This document shows positions 1-7,446 of a stretch of DNA of 64,000 bases, one piece after another; within the stretch, counting starts at the first letter, position 1, and each line of letters begins with the position of its first letter. Both the position numbers and the translations under genes were made by a program. A model generated the notes under the pieces. The model worked only from the letters and a program-made list of their open reading frames with translations, was not told the DNA's origin and ran no database searches. The stretch comes from CAIPVR01 sp049316905 (GTDB taxonomy: Bacteria; Actinomycetota; Acidimicrobiia; Acidimicrobiales; Microtrichaceae). The stretch is taken from NCBI GenBank assembly GCA_049316905.1, contig JBMOJH010000003.1, positions 6,207 through 70,206 on the forward strand. Reading direction: 5' to 3'.

Positions 1-47
1 CCGGCGAAGAGCCGGCGTTCCGACTCGACCCCGACCAGTACACCTGA
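1..47 (+). CDS. 3' end of an unidentified upstream gene
   Basis: The last 14 codons of a frame that enters from the left edge, ending in EEPAFRLDPDQYT and a TGA at 45-47. G/C in most third positions is consistent with coding. Too short to identify; it could also be chance. It ends about 40 nt before the purD promoter box. Confidence 0.4.
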   Translation, partial: GEEPAFRLDPDQYT

Positions 48-87
48 TCCGACCGCGGCCCCGGAACCGGGGCGCGGGACGGTGCGG

Positions 88-93
88 TAGAAC
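88..93 (+). promoter_or_regulatory. Putative -10 box of purD
   Basis: TAGAAC lies 7 nt before the purD GTG. Transcription would begin at or next to the start codon, so the message is probably leaderless. No Shine-Dalgarno sequence is present. Confidence 0.45.
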
Positions 94-100
94 TTCGGCC

Positions 101-1324
101 GTGAAGGTCTGTGTGGTCGGTGCTGGTGGACGGGAGCACGCGCTGGCCGACGTGCTCGGCCGCACCGCGGAGGTGGTCGTCACCCCGGGCAGTCCGGGCA
201 TCCCCGGTTCGGTCCCGACCGCTGCCGAGGAGATCGACGCCGACCTCTACGTGATCGGGCCGGAGGCGCCGCTGGTCGACGGACTGGCCGACCGGTTGCG
301 CGCCGCCGGGCGCCTCGTGTTCGGCCCCGGCGCCGACGGCGCCCGCCTCGAGGGGTCGAAGGCGTGGATGAAGGAGGTCGTGAGCGCGGCGGGCGTGCCC
401 ACCGCGGCGCACGCCACCTTCACGGAGTCCGCCCCGGCGCTCGCGTACCTGGACTCGTGCACGCCGCCGTTCGTCATCAAGACCGACGGCCTCGCCGCGG
501 GCAAAGGCGTGCTCGTCACCGACTCGCTCACCGAGGCCCGCAACGGCGTGGAGGACTACCTCTCCGGCGCGGCCTTCGGTGACGCCGGGCGCCGGCTGGT
601 GATCGAGGAGGGCCTGGTCGGTCCCGAACTGTCGGTCCTCGCGGTCTGCGACGGCACCCGTTCGGTGGCGCTGGCGCCCGCGCAGGACTTCAAGCGGATC
701 GGCGACGGCGACTCCGGCCCGAACACCGGTGGCATGGGCGCCTACTCGCCGGTGCCCTTCGTGGACGACGACACCGTGGCCGACGTGCTGGACCGCTTCG
801 TGGACCCCACCCTCGCCGAGCTGCGCCGCCGGGGAATCGACTACCGCGGGGTGCTCTACGCCGGGTTGATGTTCACCGCCGCGGGCCCCCGCCTGATCGA
901 GTTCAACGTCCGGTTCGGCGACCCGGAGACCCAGGTGGTCCTGCCCCGCCTCACCTCCGACCTCGCCGAGCTGCTGGCCCAGGCCGCGGCGGGCTGCATC
1001 GAGACCACGCCGACGTTCGCGGCGGCGGCGCACGTGACGGTGATCCTCGCCGCCGAGGGCTACCCGGGATCGCCCCGCACCGGTGACCGCATCGAGGGCC
1101 TGGCGGTGGCCGCGGCCATGGAGGGCGTGGAGGTCTACTGCGCCGGCGTGGCCGCCGACGCCGACGGCGGGCTCGTCACCGCGGGCGGTCGGGTGCTCGA
1201 CGTGTGCGGCCGCGGGGCCACGCTGGCCGAGGCCCGCGAGCGCGCCTACCGGGCGGCCGCGGAGATCACGTGGCCGGGGGTGCAGTTCCGCACCGACATC
1301 GCCGCGGCCGCCGCGGCGGGTTGA
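101..1324 (+). CDS. purD: Phosphoribosylamine--glycine ligase (GAR synthetase)
   Basis: Joins glycine to phosphoribosylamine using ATP, step 2 of de novo purine synthesis, in the cytosol. The 407-residue length is normal for bacterial PurD. Visible are the N-terminal GAGGREHAL nucleotide-fold motif (residues 7-15), the ATP-grasp lysine segment KTDGLAAGKGV near 127-137, the GGMGAYSP loop near 210 and the metal-binding EFNVRFGDPETQ near 267. The GTG start fits because GREHAL normally sits about ten residues from the N terminus. purK follows 8 nt after the stop and purE overlaps purK, so the three form one operon. Confidence 0.97.
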   Translation: MKVCVVGAGGREHALADVLGRTAEVVVTPGSPGIPGSVPTAAEEIDADLYVIGPEAPLVDGLADRLRAAGRLVFGPGADGARLEGSKAWMKEVVSAAGVPTAAHATFTESAPALAYLDSCTPPFVIKTDGLAAGKGVLVTDSLTEARNGVEDYLSGAAFGDAGRRLVIEEGLVGPELSVLAVCDGTRSVALAPAQDFKRIGDGDSGPNTGGMGAYSPVPFVDDDTVADVLDRFVDPTLAELRRRGIDYRGVLYAGLMFTAAGPRLIEFNVRFGDPETQVVLPRLTSDLAELLAQAAAGCIETTPTFAAAAHVTVILAAEGYPGSPRTGDRIEGLAVAAAMEGVEVYCAGVAADADGGLVTAGGRVLDVCGRGATLAEARERAYRAAAEITWPGVQFRTDIAAAAAAG

Positions 1325-1332
1325 GGGCTCCG

Positions 1333-2523
1333 ATGGGCACGGACCTCGACGGCGGCGCGACCGGTCCGGTGGTCGGCGTCGTCGGCGGCGGCCAGCTCGC
1401 GCGCATGCTGGCCGAGGCCGCCACCCCGATGGGGGTGCACCTCCGTGTGCTCGCCGCACCCTCCGACGAGGGCGCCACCGAGGTGATCCCCGATGTGGTG
1501 GTGGGTCGCGCCGATGATCCCAGGGCGGTGCGCGCCCTCGCCCGCAGCGTCGACGTGGTCACCTTCGACCACGAGAACGTGGACCACGACGTGCTCGCCG
1601 AACTCGAGGCCGAGGGCGTGGCGGTGCGCCCGTCGCTCGCCACGCTCCGCTTCAGCGACAAGGCCCACCAGCGCCGGGCGTTCGCCGCGGCCGGCCTGCC
1701 GGTGCCCGACTTCGAGGTGCTCGACGGCCGGGACCGCGCCGCGGACGGGGCCGCCGCGGTGGCGTTCGCGGAACGTCACGGCGGCCCGGTGGTGGTGAAG
1801 GCCAGTCGCGGTGGGTACGACGGCCGCGGCGTGTGGATGCTGGACGCCGGGACGGTCGCTGCCTTCGTGGAGGAGTGGTCCGGCGCACCGCTGGTGCTGG
1901 AGCCGCGGCTCCCGCTCCTCGGCGAGGTGGCGGTGCTGGTCGCCCGCCGTCCGTCGGGCGAGGTGGGCACCTGGCCGGTGCTCGAGACCGTGCAGGTGGA
2001 CGGCATGTGCGACGAGGTCGTCCTGCCCGCCCCGGTGGACGCGGCGGTCGCCGCCCGCGCCGAGGCGGTGGGCGCGCGGGTGGCCGAGGTGACGGGAGCG
2101 GTGGGGGTGCTCGCCGTCGAACTGTTCGTGGTGGACGGCGACGACGGGCCCGAGGTGCTCGTCAACGAGATCGCGCCGCGCGTGCACAACTCCGGCCACC
2201 TGACCATCGAGGGGTGCGCCACCTCGCAGTTCGAACAGCACCTCCGCGCCGTGCTCGACTGGCCGCTCGGTCCGACCCGCCCCGTGGCGCCCGTCGCGGT
2301 GATGGTCAACGTCGTGGGCGGCGCGGACGGCGACCCCCGGGCCCGTCAGGCGGCCGCACTGGCCCGCATCCCCGAGGCGCACCTCCACCTGTACGGCAAG
2401 ACCTCACGGCCCGGGCGCAAGATCGGGCACGTCACGGTCCTGGGCGCCGACCGTGGGCCGGTGCGGGCCCGGGCCCGGGAGGCCGCCGACCTGCTGGCCG
2501 GCGTGGAAGGATCGGCGTCATGA
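1333..2523 (+). CDS. purK: N5-carboxyaminoimidazole ribonucleotide synthase
   Basis: ATP-dependent carboxylation of AIR to N5-CAIR; PurE then rearranges the product. The protein is 396 residues of ATP-grasp type. It begins with the family signature GVVGGGQLARML near residue 14 and has the NEIAPRVHNSGHLTIE active-site stretch near 278. The ATG at 1333 is chosen because this glycine-rich motif normally lies close to the N terminus; an open frame continues upstream inside purD but has no family similarity. The stop overlaps the purE ATG as ATGA. Confidence 0.96.
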   Translation: MGTDLDGGATGPVVGVVGGGQLARMLAEAATPMGVHLRVLAAPSDEGATEVIPDVVVGRADDPRAVRALARSVDVVTFDHENVDHDVLAELEAEGVAVRPSLATLRFSDKAHQRRAFAAAGLPVPDFEVLDGRDRAADGAAAVAFAERHGGPVVVKASRGGYDGRGVWMLDAGTVAAFVEEWSGAPLVLEPRLPLLGEVAVLVARRPSGEVGTWPVLETVQVDGMCDEVVLPAPVDAAVAARAEAVGARVAEVTGAVGVLAVELFVVDGDDGPEVLVNEIAPRVHNSGHLTIEGCATSQFEQHLRAVLDWPLGPTRPVAPVAVMVNVVGGADGDPRARQAAALARIPEAHLHLYGKTSRPGRKIGHVTVLGADRGPVRARAREAADLLAGVEGSAS

Positions 2524-3011
2524 CCGGAGCACCACTCGTGGGCGTGATCATGGGCAGCGCGTCGGACCTCGAGGTGATGCGCCCCGCGGCCGAGGTGCTC
2601 GCCGAGTTCGGTGTGCCCCACGAGGTGCGCGTGGTCTCCGCGCACCGCAGCCCGCGCCGCATGGTGGAGTACGCCACCGCGGCCCGCGACGCCGGGCTCC
2701 GCGTGATCATCGCCGGTGCCGGTGGTGCGGCCCACCTTCCTGGCATGGTGGCGTCGCTCACCACGCTGCCGGTCATCGGGGTGCCGGTCCCGACCCGTCA
2801 CCTGGGCGGGACCGACTCGCTGCACTCGATCGTGCAGATGCCCGGCGGTGTGCCGGTGGCGACGATGGCGATCGGCGGCGCGCAGAACGCCGGGCTGATG
2901 GCGGTGCGGATCCTCGCGGTGGGCGACGACGCCCTGGCCGAACGCCTCGCGGAGCACCAGGCCGGCCTGGAGCGGTACGCACTCGAACAGGACGCCTCGA
3001 TCCAGCCCTGA
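2520..3011 (+). CDS. purE: N5-carboxyaminoimidazole ribonucleotide mutase
   Basis: Converts N5-CAIR to CAIR. The protein has 163 residues, the usual class I PurE size, with MGSASD (11-16) binding the substrate phosphate, SAHRSP (40-45) carrying the catalytic histidine at 42, and AHLPGMVAS (71-79). It overlaps purK by 4 nt (ATGA), so it is translationally coupled. Pairing with PurK shows the organism uses the two-enzyme route for AIR carboxylation. Confidence 0.97.
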   Translation: MTGAPLVGVIMGSASDLEVMRPAAEVLAEFGVPHEVRVVSAHRSPRRMVEYATAARDAGLRVIIAGAGGAAHLPGMVASLTTLPVIGVPVPTRHLGGTDSLHSIVQMPGGVPVATMAIGGAQNAGLMAVRILAVGDDALAERLAEHQAGLERYALEQDASIQP

Positions 3012-3017
3012 CGGGCG

Positions 3018-3047
3018 GGTCCGTCAGTAGGGCGGTCCGTCAGTAGG
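3018..3047. repeat. 14-bp direct repeat between purE and the zinc-protein gene
   Basis: GGTCCGTCAGTAGG occurs at 3018-3031 and again at 3034-3047. It spans the short convergent gap and the last codons of the reverse-strand gene. It looks like a small local duplication; no clear terminator was seen here. Confidence 0.6.
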
Positions 3048-3396
3048 TCTGGCGCCAGCTGTCGGGCAGGCGGTCGAAGTCGCCCCACCACTCGTCGCCG
3101 CCGGCCTCGCCGCCGGCACCCACCGGGCTCGGGACCGGCTCGGGCACCTCCGCCTCGCGGGCCCGCCGGGCGGCCTCGTGCTCCTTGAGCCGCCGCTTGA
3201 CGTCCCGCCGACTCATCTTGGCCGGGCGGGCCGTACCGGCGGAGCGCACCCCACCGGCCTCCAACGCGCACGGGATGCACATCGGGGGCCGGGAGTGGCC
3301 CTTCGGGAACACCACGCACTCCGGGCAGTGGTCGTGGCCGCAGGAACCGCACACGTACTCGGCCACGGCCATCGGATGTCGCACGCAGGAGGCCAT
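3040..3396 (-). CDS. Small B-box-type zinc-binding protein
   Basis: A 118-residue cytosolic protein. Its first 43 residues hold a dense Cys/His array: C4-x2-H7, C16-x2-C19, H21/H23, C24-x2-C27, H34, C40-x2-C43. This is the spacing of a B-box-like zinc finger and should bind one or two zinc ions. The middle (about 57-80) is a charged helix (KMSRRDVKRRLKEHEAARRAREAE) that could bind nucleic acid or form a coil. The tail is acidic and Trp-rich. Function is unknown. It stands divergent to purB with a 121-bp gap and converges on purE. Confidence 0.75.
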   Translation of the reverse strand: MASCVRHPMAVAEYVCGSCGHDHCPECVVFPKGHSRPPMCIPCALEAGGVRSAGTARPAKMSRRDVKRRLKEHEAARRAREAEVPEPVPSPVGAGGEAGGDEWWGDFDRLPDSWRQTY

Positions 3397-3505
3397 CGGA
3401 CCCTCGCTCCTCGATCGGCTCCATCTGGGCCATCGGCACGCTCACGCGGTGCCTTGATGATCCATACGGCCCGGATCCGGGTCGGGGCCGGTTCGCCGGG
3501 CCTGC

Positions 3506-3511
3506 GAGAAT
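3506..3511 (+). promoter_or_regulatory. Putative -10 box of purB
   Basis: GAGAAT is placed 6 nt before the purB GTG, the spacing seen at other probable leaderless starts in this window. The first base departs from TANNNT, so support is weaker. Confidence 0.35.
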
Positions 3512-3517
3512 GGTCCG

Positions 3518-4975
3518 GTGACCGACGACGCCGCCGACGCTCCCCCCGGGGTGCCCAACGTGCCCAACGTGCTGGCCACCCGGTACGCCAGCACCGAGAT
3601 GGCGGAGCTGTGGTCGCCCACCCACAAGGTGCGCCTCGAGCGTCGCCTGTGGATCGCGGTCCTCCGGGCCCAGCGCGAGCTCGGCGTGGACGTGCCGGAA
3701 GAGGCGATCGACGCCTACGAGGCGGTGGTGGACGAGGTCGACCTTGCGTCGATCGCGGCGCGGGAGCGGGTCACCCGCCACGACGTGAAGGCCCGGATCG
3801 AGGAGTTCTCCGACCTGGCCGGCCAGCAGCACGCCCACAAGGGCATGACCAGCCGTGACCTCACCGAGAACGTCGAGCAGCTGCAGGTCCGCCTGGCGCT
3901 GGAACTGCTGCGCGACCGGGCCGTGGCCGCGCTGGTGGCCCTGGCGGGGCGGGCCGCGGAGCACTCCGCCACGGTGATCGTCGGGCGCAGCCACAACGTG
4001 GCCGCGCAGGCCACCACGCTGGGCAAACGGTTCGCCAACGCGGGCGAGGAGCTCCTCCAGGCCGTGGGTCGGCTCGAGGACCTGCTGGCGCGCTACCCGC
4101 TGCGCGGGCTGAAGGGGCCCGTCGGCACCCAGCAGGACCAGCTCGACCTGCTCGACGGTGACCCGGTGGCGATGGCCCGGCTCGAGGCGCGGGTGGCCGA
4201 GCACCTCGGCTTCGCGAACGTGCTCGACAACGTCGGCCAGGTGTACCCGCGGTCGCTCGACCTCGACGTGGTGGCCGCGCTCGTGCAGCTGGTCGACGGG
4301 CCCAGCTCGCTCGCCACCACGCTGCGGCTGATGGCGGGCAACGAGCTCGTCACCGAGGGCTTCCGCGAGGGCCAGGTGGGCTCGTCCGCGATGCCGCACA
4401 AGATGAACGCCCGCAGCTGTGAGCGCATCAACGGCTTCCGGGTGATCCTCAACGGCCACCTCGCGATGGCCGCCGGGCTCGCGGGCGAGCAGTGGAACGA
4501 GGGCGACGTCAGCTGCTCGGTGGTGCGCCGCGTGCTCCTGCCCGACGCGTGCTTCGCGGCCGACGGGGTGTTCCAGACATTGCTCGACGTGCTCGCGGGG
4601 TTCGGCGCCTACCCCGCCGTGATCGAGCGCGAGCTGCGCCGCTACCTGCCGTTCCTCGCGACCACCAAGGTGCTGATGGCCGCGGTCCGTTCGGGCGTGG
4701 GGCGGGAGGAGGCCCACGAGGTGATCAAGGAGCACGCGGTCGGGGTGGCGCTCGGGATGCGCGAGCGGGGGAGCGAGGGCAACGACCTCCTGGAGCGGCT
4801 CGCCGCCGATCCCCGTCTGGGGCTCGACGGCGACGCGCTGGCCGCTGCGATGGGCGACCCGATGGGCTTCGTGGGCAACGCGGACGCGCAGGTCGAGGCG
4901 TTCGTCGCCACGGTGGGCGAGCTCGCCGAGCGGTACCCGGCCGCGGCGGCGTACACCGGTGAGGAGATCCTCTGA
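3518..4975 (+). CDS. purB: Adenylosuccinate lyase
   Basis: Removes fumarate from SAICAR and from adenylosuccinate, so it acts in both IMP and AMP synthesis. The 485-residue protein belongs to the fumarase/aspartase superfamily. The signature loop SSAMPHKMN begins at residue 289 and holds the catalytic serine (290) and substrate-binding lysine (295); an earlier GMTSRDLTEN segment near 110 is the second conserved region. The N terminus has a short VPNVPNV duplication that looks non-essential. purC begins within the stop codon (TGATG), so the pair is co-translated. Confidence 0.97.
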   Translation: MTDDAADAPPGVPNVPNVLATRYASTEMAELWSPTHKVRLERRLWIAVLRAQRELGVDVPEEAIDAYEAVVDEVDLASIAARERVTRHDVKARIEEFSDLAGQQHAHKGMTSRDLTENVEQLQVRLALELLRDRAVAALVALAGRAAEHSATVIVGRSHNVAAQATTLGKRFANAGEELLQAVGRLEDLLARYPLRGLKGPVGTQQDQLDLLDGDPVAMARLEARVAEHLGFANVLDNVGQVYPRSLDLDVVAALVQLVDGPSSLATTLRLMAGNELVTEGFREGQVGSSAMPHKMNARSCERINGFRVILNGHLAMAAGLAGEQWNEGDVSCSVVRRVLLPDACFAADGVFQTLLDVLAGFGAYPAVIERELRRYLPFLATTKVLMAAVRSGVGREEAHEVIKEHAVGVALGMRERGSEGNDLLERLAADPRLGLDGDALAAAMGDPMGFVGNADAQVEAFVATVGELAERYPAAAAYTGEEIL

Positions 4976-5892
4976 TGGCCACCGTGCGCGACGTGCCCGA
5001 CCTCGGCCTGCCGCAGGTGCACCGCGGCAAGGTCCGCGACCTGTTCGACGCGGGCGACGACCGGCTGCTCATGGTCGCCTCGGACCGGCTGTCGGCGTTC
5101 GACGTGGTGATGGACGAGCCCGTGCCCGACAAGGGCCGGGTGCTCACCGCCATGTCGGTGCACTGGTTCGCTGAGCTCGCCGACGTGATCGGCAACCACC
5201 TGCTGTCCGACGACCTCGCGGACCTGCCGGAGCCGGCGCGTCGCCCCGAGCTGGCCGGGCGGGTGATGCTCTGCCGCCGCGCCGACATGCTCCCGATCGA
5301 GTGCATCGTGCGCGCCTACGTGGCCGGCTCGGCGTGGAAGGAGTACCGGTCGACCGGCACCATCCACGGCATGGCGGCGCCGGAAGGACTCGTGGAGGCG
5401 GACCGGCTGCCCGAACCCGTGTTCACCCCGTCCACCAAGGCGGCGGTGGGCGACCACGACGAGAACATCACCTTCGACCGCGCCGTGGAGCTGGTGGGCG
5501 GTGACCTCGCGGAACGCGCCCGGGCCGCGAGCCTCGCGATGTTCGCCCGCGCCTCCGCTCGTGCCGAGGCCGCCGGGTTCCTGCTCGCCGACACCAAGTT
5601 CGAGCTCGGTCTCGTTCCCGACGGTGACGGTGGCACCGAGCTGGTGGTGGCCGACGAGGTGCTCACACCCGACTCCTCGAGGTACTGGCTGGCGACCGAC
5701 TGGGCGCCCGGCGCCACCCCGCAGGGCTTCGACAAGCAGCCCGTGCGCGACTTCCTGGAGACCCTCGACTGGGACAAGACTCCGCCGCCGCCCCGCCTCC
5801 CCGACGAGGTGGTGGCCGCCACGCGGGAGCGCTACGTCGCCGCCTACGAGCGCATCTGCGGCCGCTCCCTCGCCGAGTGGCCGGGGGCGTGA
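4975..5892 (+). CDS. purC: SAICAR synthetase
   Basis: Ligates aspartate to CAIR with ATP. The 305-residue protein starts with HRGKVRDLFDAGDDRLLMVASDRLSAFD in two conserved blocks, the nucleotide-binding region of PurC, and carries IECIVRAYVAGSAWKEY near 105-121, which binds CAIR. It is longer than the roughly 240 residues of E. coli PurC, and resembles the longer yeast and actinobacterial form. It overlaps purB by one base. purS follows after 46 nt. Confidence 0.97.
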   Translation: MATVRDVPDLGLPQVHRGKVRDLFDAGDDRLLMVASDRLSAFDVVMDEPVPDKGRVLTAMSVHWFAELADVIGNHLLSDDLADLPEPARRPELAGRVMLCRRADMLPIECIVRAYVAGSAWKEYRSTGTIHGMAAPEGLVEADRLPEPVFTPSTKAAVGDHDENITFDRAVELVGGDLAERARAASLAMFARASARAEAAGFLLADTKFELGLVPDGDGGTELVVADEVLTPDSSRYWLATDWAPGATPQGFDKQPVRDFLETLDWDKTPPPPRLPDEVVAATRERYVAAYERICGRSLAEWPGA

Positions 5893-5938
5893 CGCCGTCC
5901 GGCTTGGAGGGCCCGGCCGGTGTGGAAGAGTTGGAGCC

Positions 5939-6199
5939 ATGACCTTCGACGCCGTCGTGGAAGTCCGCCTCCGCCCGGGCATCGCCGACCCGCAGGGCGC
6001 CACCGTCGAGCGGGCGCTCCCCGCGCTCGGCTTCGAGGGGGTGAGCGGCGTGCAGGTGGGCAAGAGCATCCGCTTCACGGTCGACGCCGCGGACGAGGCG
6101 GCGGCCCGCTCGCTGGTCGAGGACCTCTGCCACCGGTTCCTCACCAACCCGGTCATCGAGGACTCGGTGGTCACCGTGACCGCGGCCGCGGTGGCGTGA
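5939..6199 (+). CDS. purS: FGAM synthase, PurS subunit
   Basis: This 86-residue protein is the small structural subunit that joins PurQ and PurL into the three-part formylglycinamidine ribonucleotide synthase and helps pass ammonia. It shows VEVRLRPGIADPQGATVERAL at its start (in two blocks) and the VGKSIRF strand in the middle, both typical of PurS. GGAAGAGTTGGAG precedes the ATG as a ribosome site. The stop overlaps the ATG of purQ (TGATG), implying fixed stoichiometry. Confidence 0.96.
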   Translation: MTFDAVVEVRLRPGIADPQGATVERALPALGFEGVSGVQVGKSIRFTVDAADEAAARSLVEDLCHRFLTNPVIEDSVVTVTAAAVA

Positions 6200-6858
6200 T
6201 GCCCCGCCACGTGGCGGTCATCCGCTTCCCGGGCACCAACTGCGAGTTCGACGTGGTCGAGGCCGTCACCGCCGAGGGCGCCACCGCGGACATCGTGTTC
6301 CACGACGCCACCTCGCTCGGTACCGCGGACGCCGTGGTCGTGGCCGGCGGGTTCGCCCATGGCGACTACCTGCGGCCCGGCGCCATCGCCCGCTTCTCCC
6401 CGGTGATGGAGGCGGTGGCCGCCTTCGCGGCCGACGGGGGCCCGGTGGTGGGCATCTGCAACGGCTTCCAGGTGCTGACCGAGGCCCACCTCCTCCCCGG
6501 CGCGCTGCAGAAGAACGCCGGGCTGAAGTTCCGCTGCGGGATGGTGGACCTACGGGTGGACAGCACGGCGTCGGTCCTGACCTCGGCCGCCGAGGAGGGT
6601 CAGGTGCTGCGGATCCCGATCAACCACTTCGAGGGGAACTACACGTGTTCGCCGGAGACCCTCACGGAGCTCCGGGCGCAGGACCGGGTGGTGCTGCGCT
6701 ACGTGGAGAACCCCAACGGTTCGGTCGACGACATCGCCGGCATCTGCAACGAGGGCCGCAACGTGGTGGGCCTGATGCCGCACCCCGAGCGCGCGATCAG
6801 CGAGCTGCTCGGGTCCGACGACGGTCGTGTGCTGCTGCGCTCGTTCCTCGCCGCCTGA
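6199..6858 (+). CDS. purQ: FGAM synthase, glutaminase subunit PurQ
   Basis: Class I glutamine amidotransferase that supplies ammonia to PurL. Of 219 residues, Cys87 in GICNGFQVL is the nucleophile, and His195 and Glu197 in MPHPERA complete the triad. The FPGTNCEFD start is typical of PurQ. It overlaps purS by one base, whereas its partner purL lies about 590 bp away behind a reverse-strand gene and has its own promoter, so the complex is expressed from two transcripts. Confidence 0.97.
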   Translation: MPRHVAVIRFPGTNCEFDVVEAVTAEGATADIVFHDATSLGTADAVVVAGGFAHGDYLRPGAIARFSPVMEAVAAFAADGGPVVGICNGFQVLTEAHLLPGALQKNAGLKFRCGMVDLRVDSTASVLTSAAEEGQVLRIPINHFEGNYTCSPETLTELRAQDRVVLRYVENPNGSVDDIAGICNEGRNVVGLMPHPERAISELLGSDDGRVLLRSFLAA

Positions 6859-6867
6859 CCCGGCGGG

Positions 6868-7290
6868 TCAGCGGGTGCCGCGGCCGATCCCGGCCGACGT
6901 GAGCACCGCGGCGGGTACACCCACCTCGCGCCAGGCGGCGTACGAGATCCCCTTGCGCTCGCCGTAGGCCTTCGCCGAGCCGACGAACGCCTCCTCCAAC
7001 GCGGAGAGGTCGACCTGCCCGGTGAGGTGATCCTTCTCGGCCAGGAGGTCGAGGCGTTCCTGGATCAGGGACAGCCGCTTCATGGCGTCGGCGTCCGCGA
7101 GCTCCGCGTCGATCTTGTCGAGGCGGGCGTCGATCGACTCGGCGGTGCGCTTCCGACCCCGCTTCGGACGGTGCTGGTCGAGGGCCTCGAGGTAGTTCTT
7201 CACCGCCCGGCTCTCGGTCCGACCGGCGGCCATGGCCGCCTTGTGCTCCGGGGTGATTTCCTTCGGTCCGCGCTTGGGCATGGAGTTCAT
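6868..7290 (-). CDS. Conserved actinobacterial protein of unknown function, likely DNA-associated
   Basis: A 140-residue basic-then-acidic protein. The N terminus (MPKRGPKEITPEHKAAM) and a KRGRKRT patch near 55 are strongly basic. A helical coiled-coil-like middle follows (about 62-105), then a C-terminal module ending YAAWREVGVPAAVLTSAGI, which reads like a small helix-turn-helix or Lsr2/E3BP-type peptide-binding end. The ATG at 7290 is preferred over the inner ATG at 7281 because AAGG sits 6 nt before it. I recall this type of protein as conserved in actinobacteria, but its role is not known to me. It is divergent from purL. Confidence 0.72.
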   Translation of the reverse strand: MNSMPKRGPKEITPEHKAAMAAGRTESRAVKNYLEALDQHRPKRGRKRTAESIDARLDKIDAELADADAMKRLSLIQERLDLLAEKDHLTGQVDLSALEEAFVGSAKAYGERKGISYAAWREVGVPAAVLTSAGIGRGTR

Positions 7291-7311
7291 TCCACACCTT
7301 CCGGGTGCCCT

Positions 7312-7348
7312 ATTACAACCTTTGTCGTCACGACCCATTGTTGTCGTC
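7312..7348. promoter_or_regulatory. AT-rich divergent promoter region with 8-bp direct repeats
   Basis: The reverse strand carries TGTAAT (7317-7312), a good -10 box for the small reverse gene with a leader of about 15 nt. On the forward strand TTGTCGTC occurs at 7322-7329 and 7341-7348, 19 bp apart, nearly two helical turns, as expected for a regulator binding one face. The stretch is markedly richer in A/T than its surroundings. Confidence 0.5.
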
Positions 7349-7433
7349 CCGTCAACCTCTTCTATTTTCCGTCGTGTCCGTCCGGTCGGGGTCGCCCGGC
7401 GTCGGCACGGACGGCGGACCGGAGGGGAGCAAC

Positions 7434-7439
7434 TAGCGT
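7434..7439 (+). promoter_or_regulatory. Putative -10 box of purL
   Basis: TAGCGT lies 7 nt before the purL ATG, matching TANNNT and implying a leaderless or near-leaderless message. The identical hexamer sits in the same position before dut. Confidence 0.55.
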
Positions 7440-7446
7440 CCGGTCC

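Noticed and set aside
2798..4735. 645-codon reverse-strand open frame across purE and purB
   Set aside because: Antisense shadow caused by high GC. It crosses several real genes, is His/Arg/Gly-rich with no domains, and only its small in-frame neighbour at 3040-3396 (different start and content) is supported.
7027..7446. N-terminal extension of PurL
   Set aside because: The extra 140 codons are antisense to the small reverse gene and cross its promoter; PurL similarity starts just after 7447.
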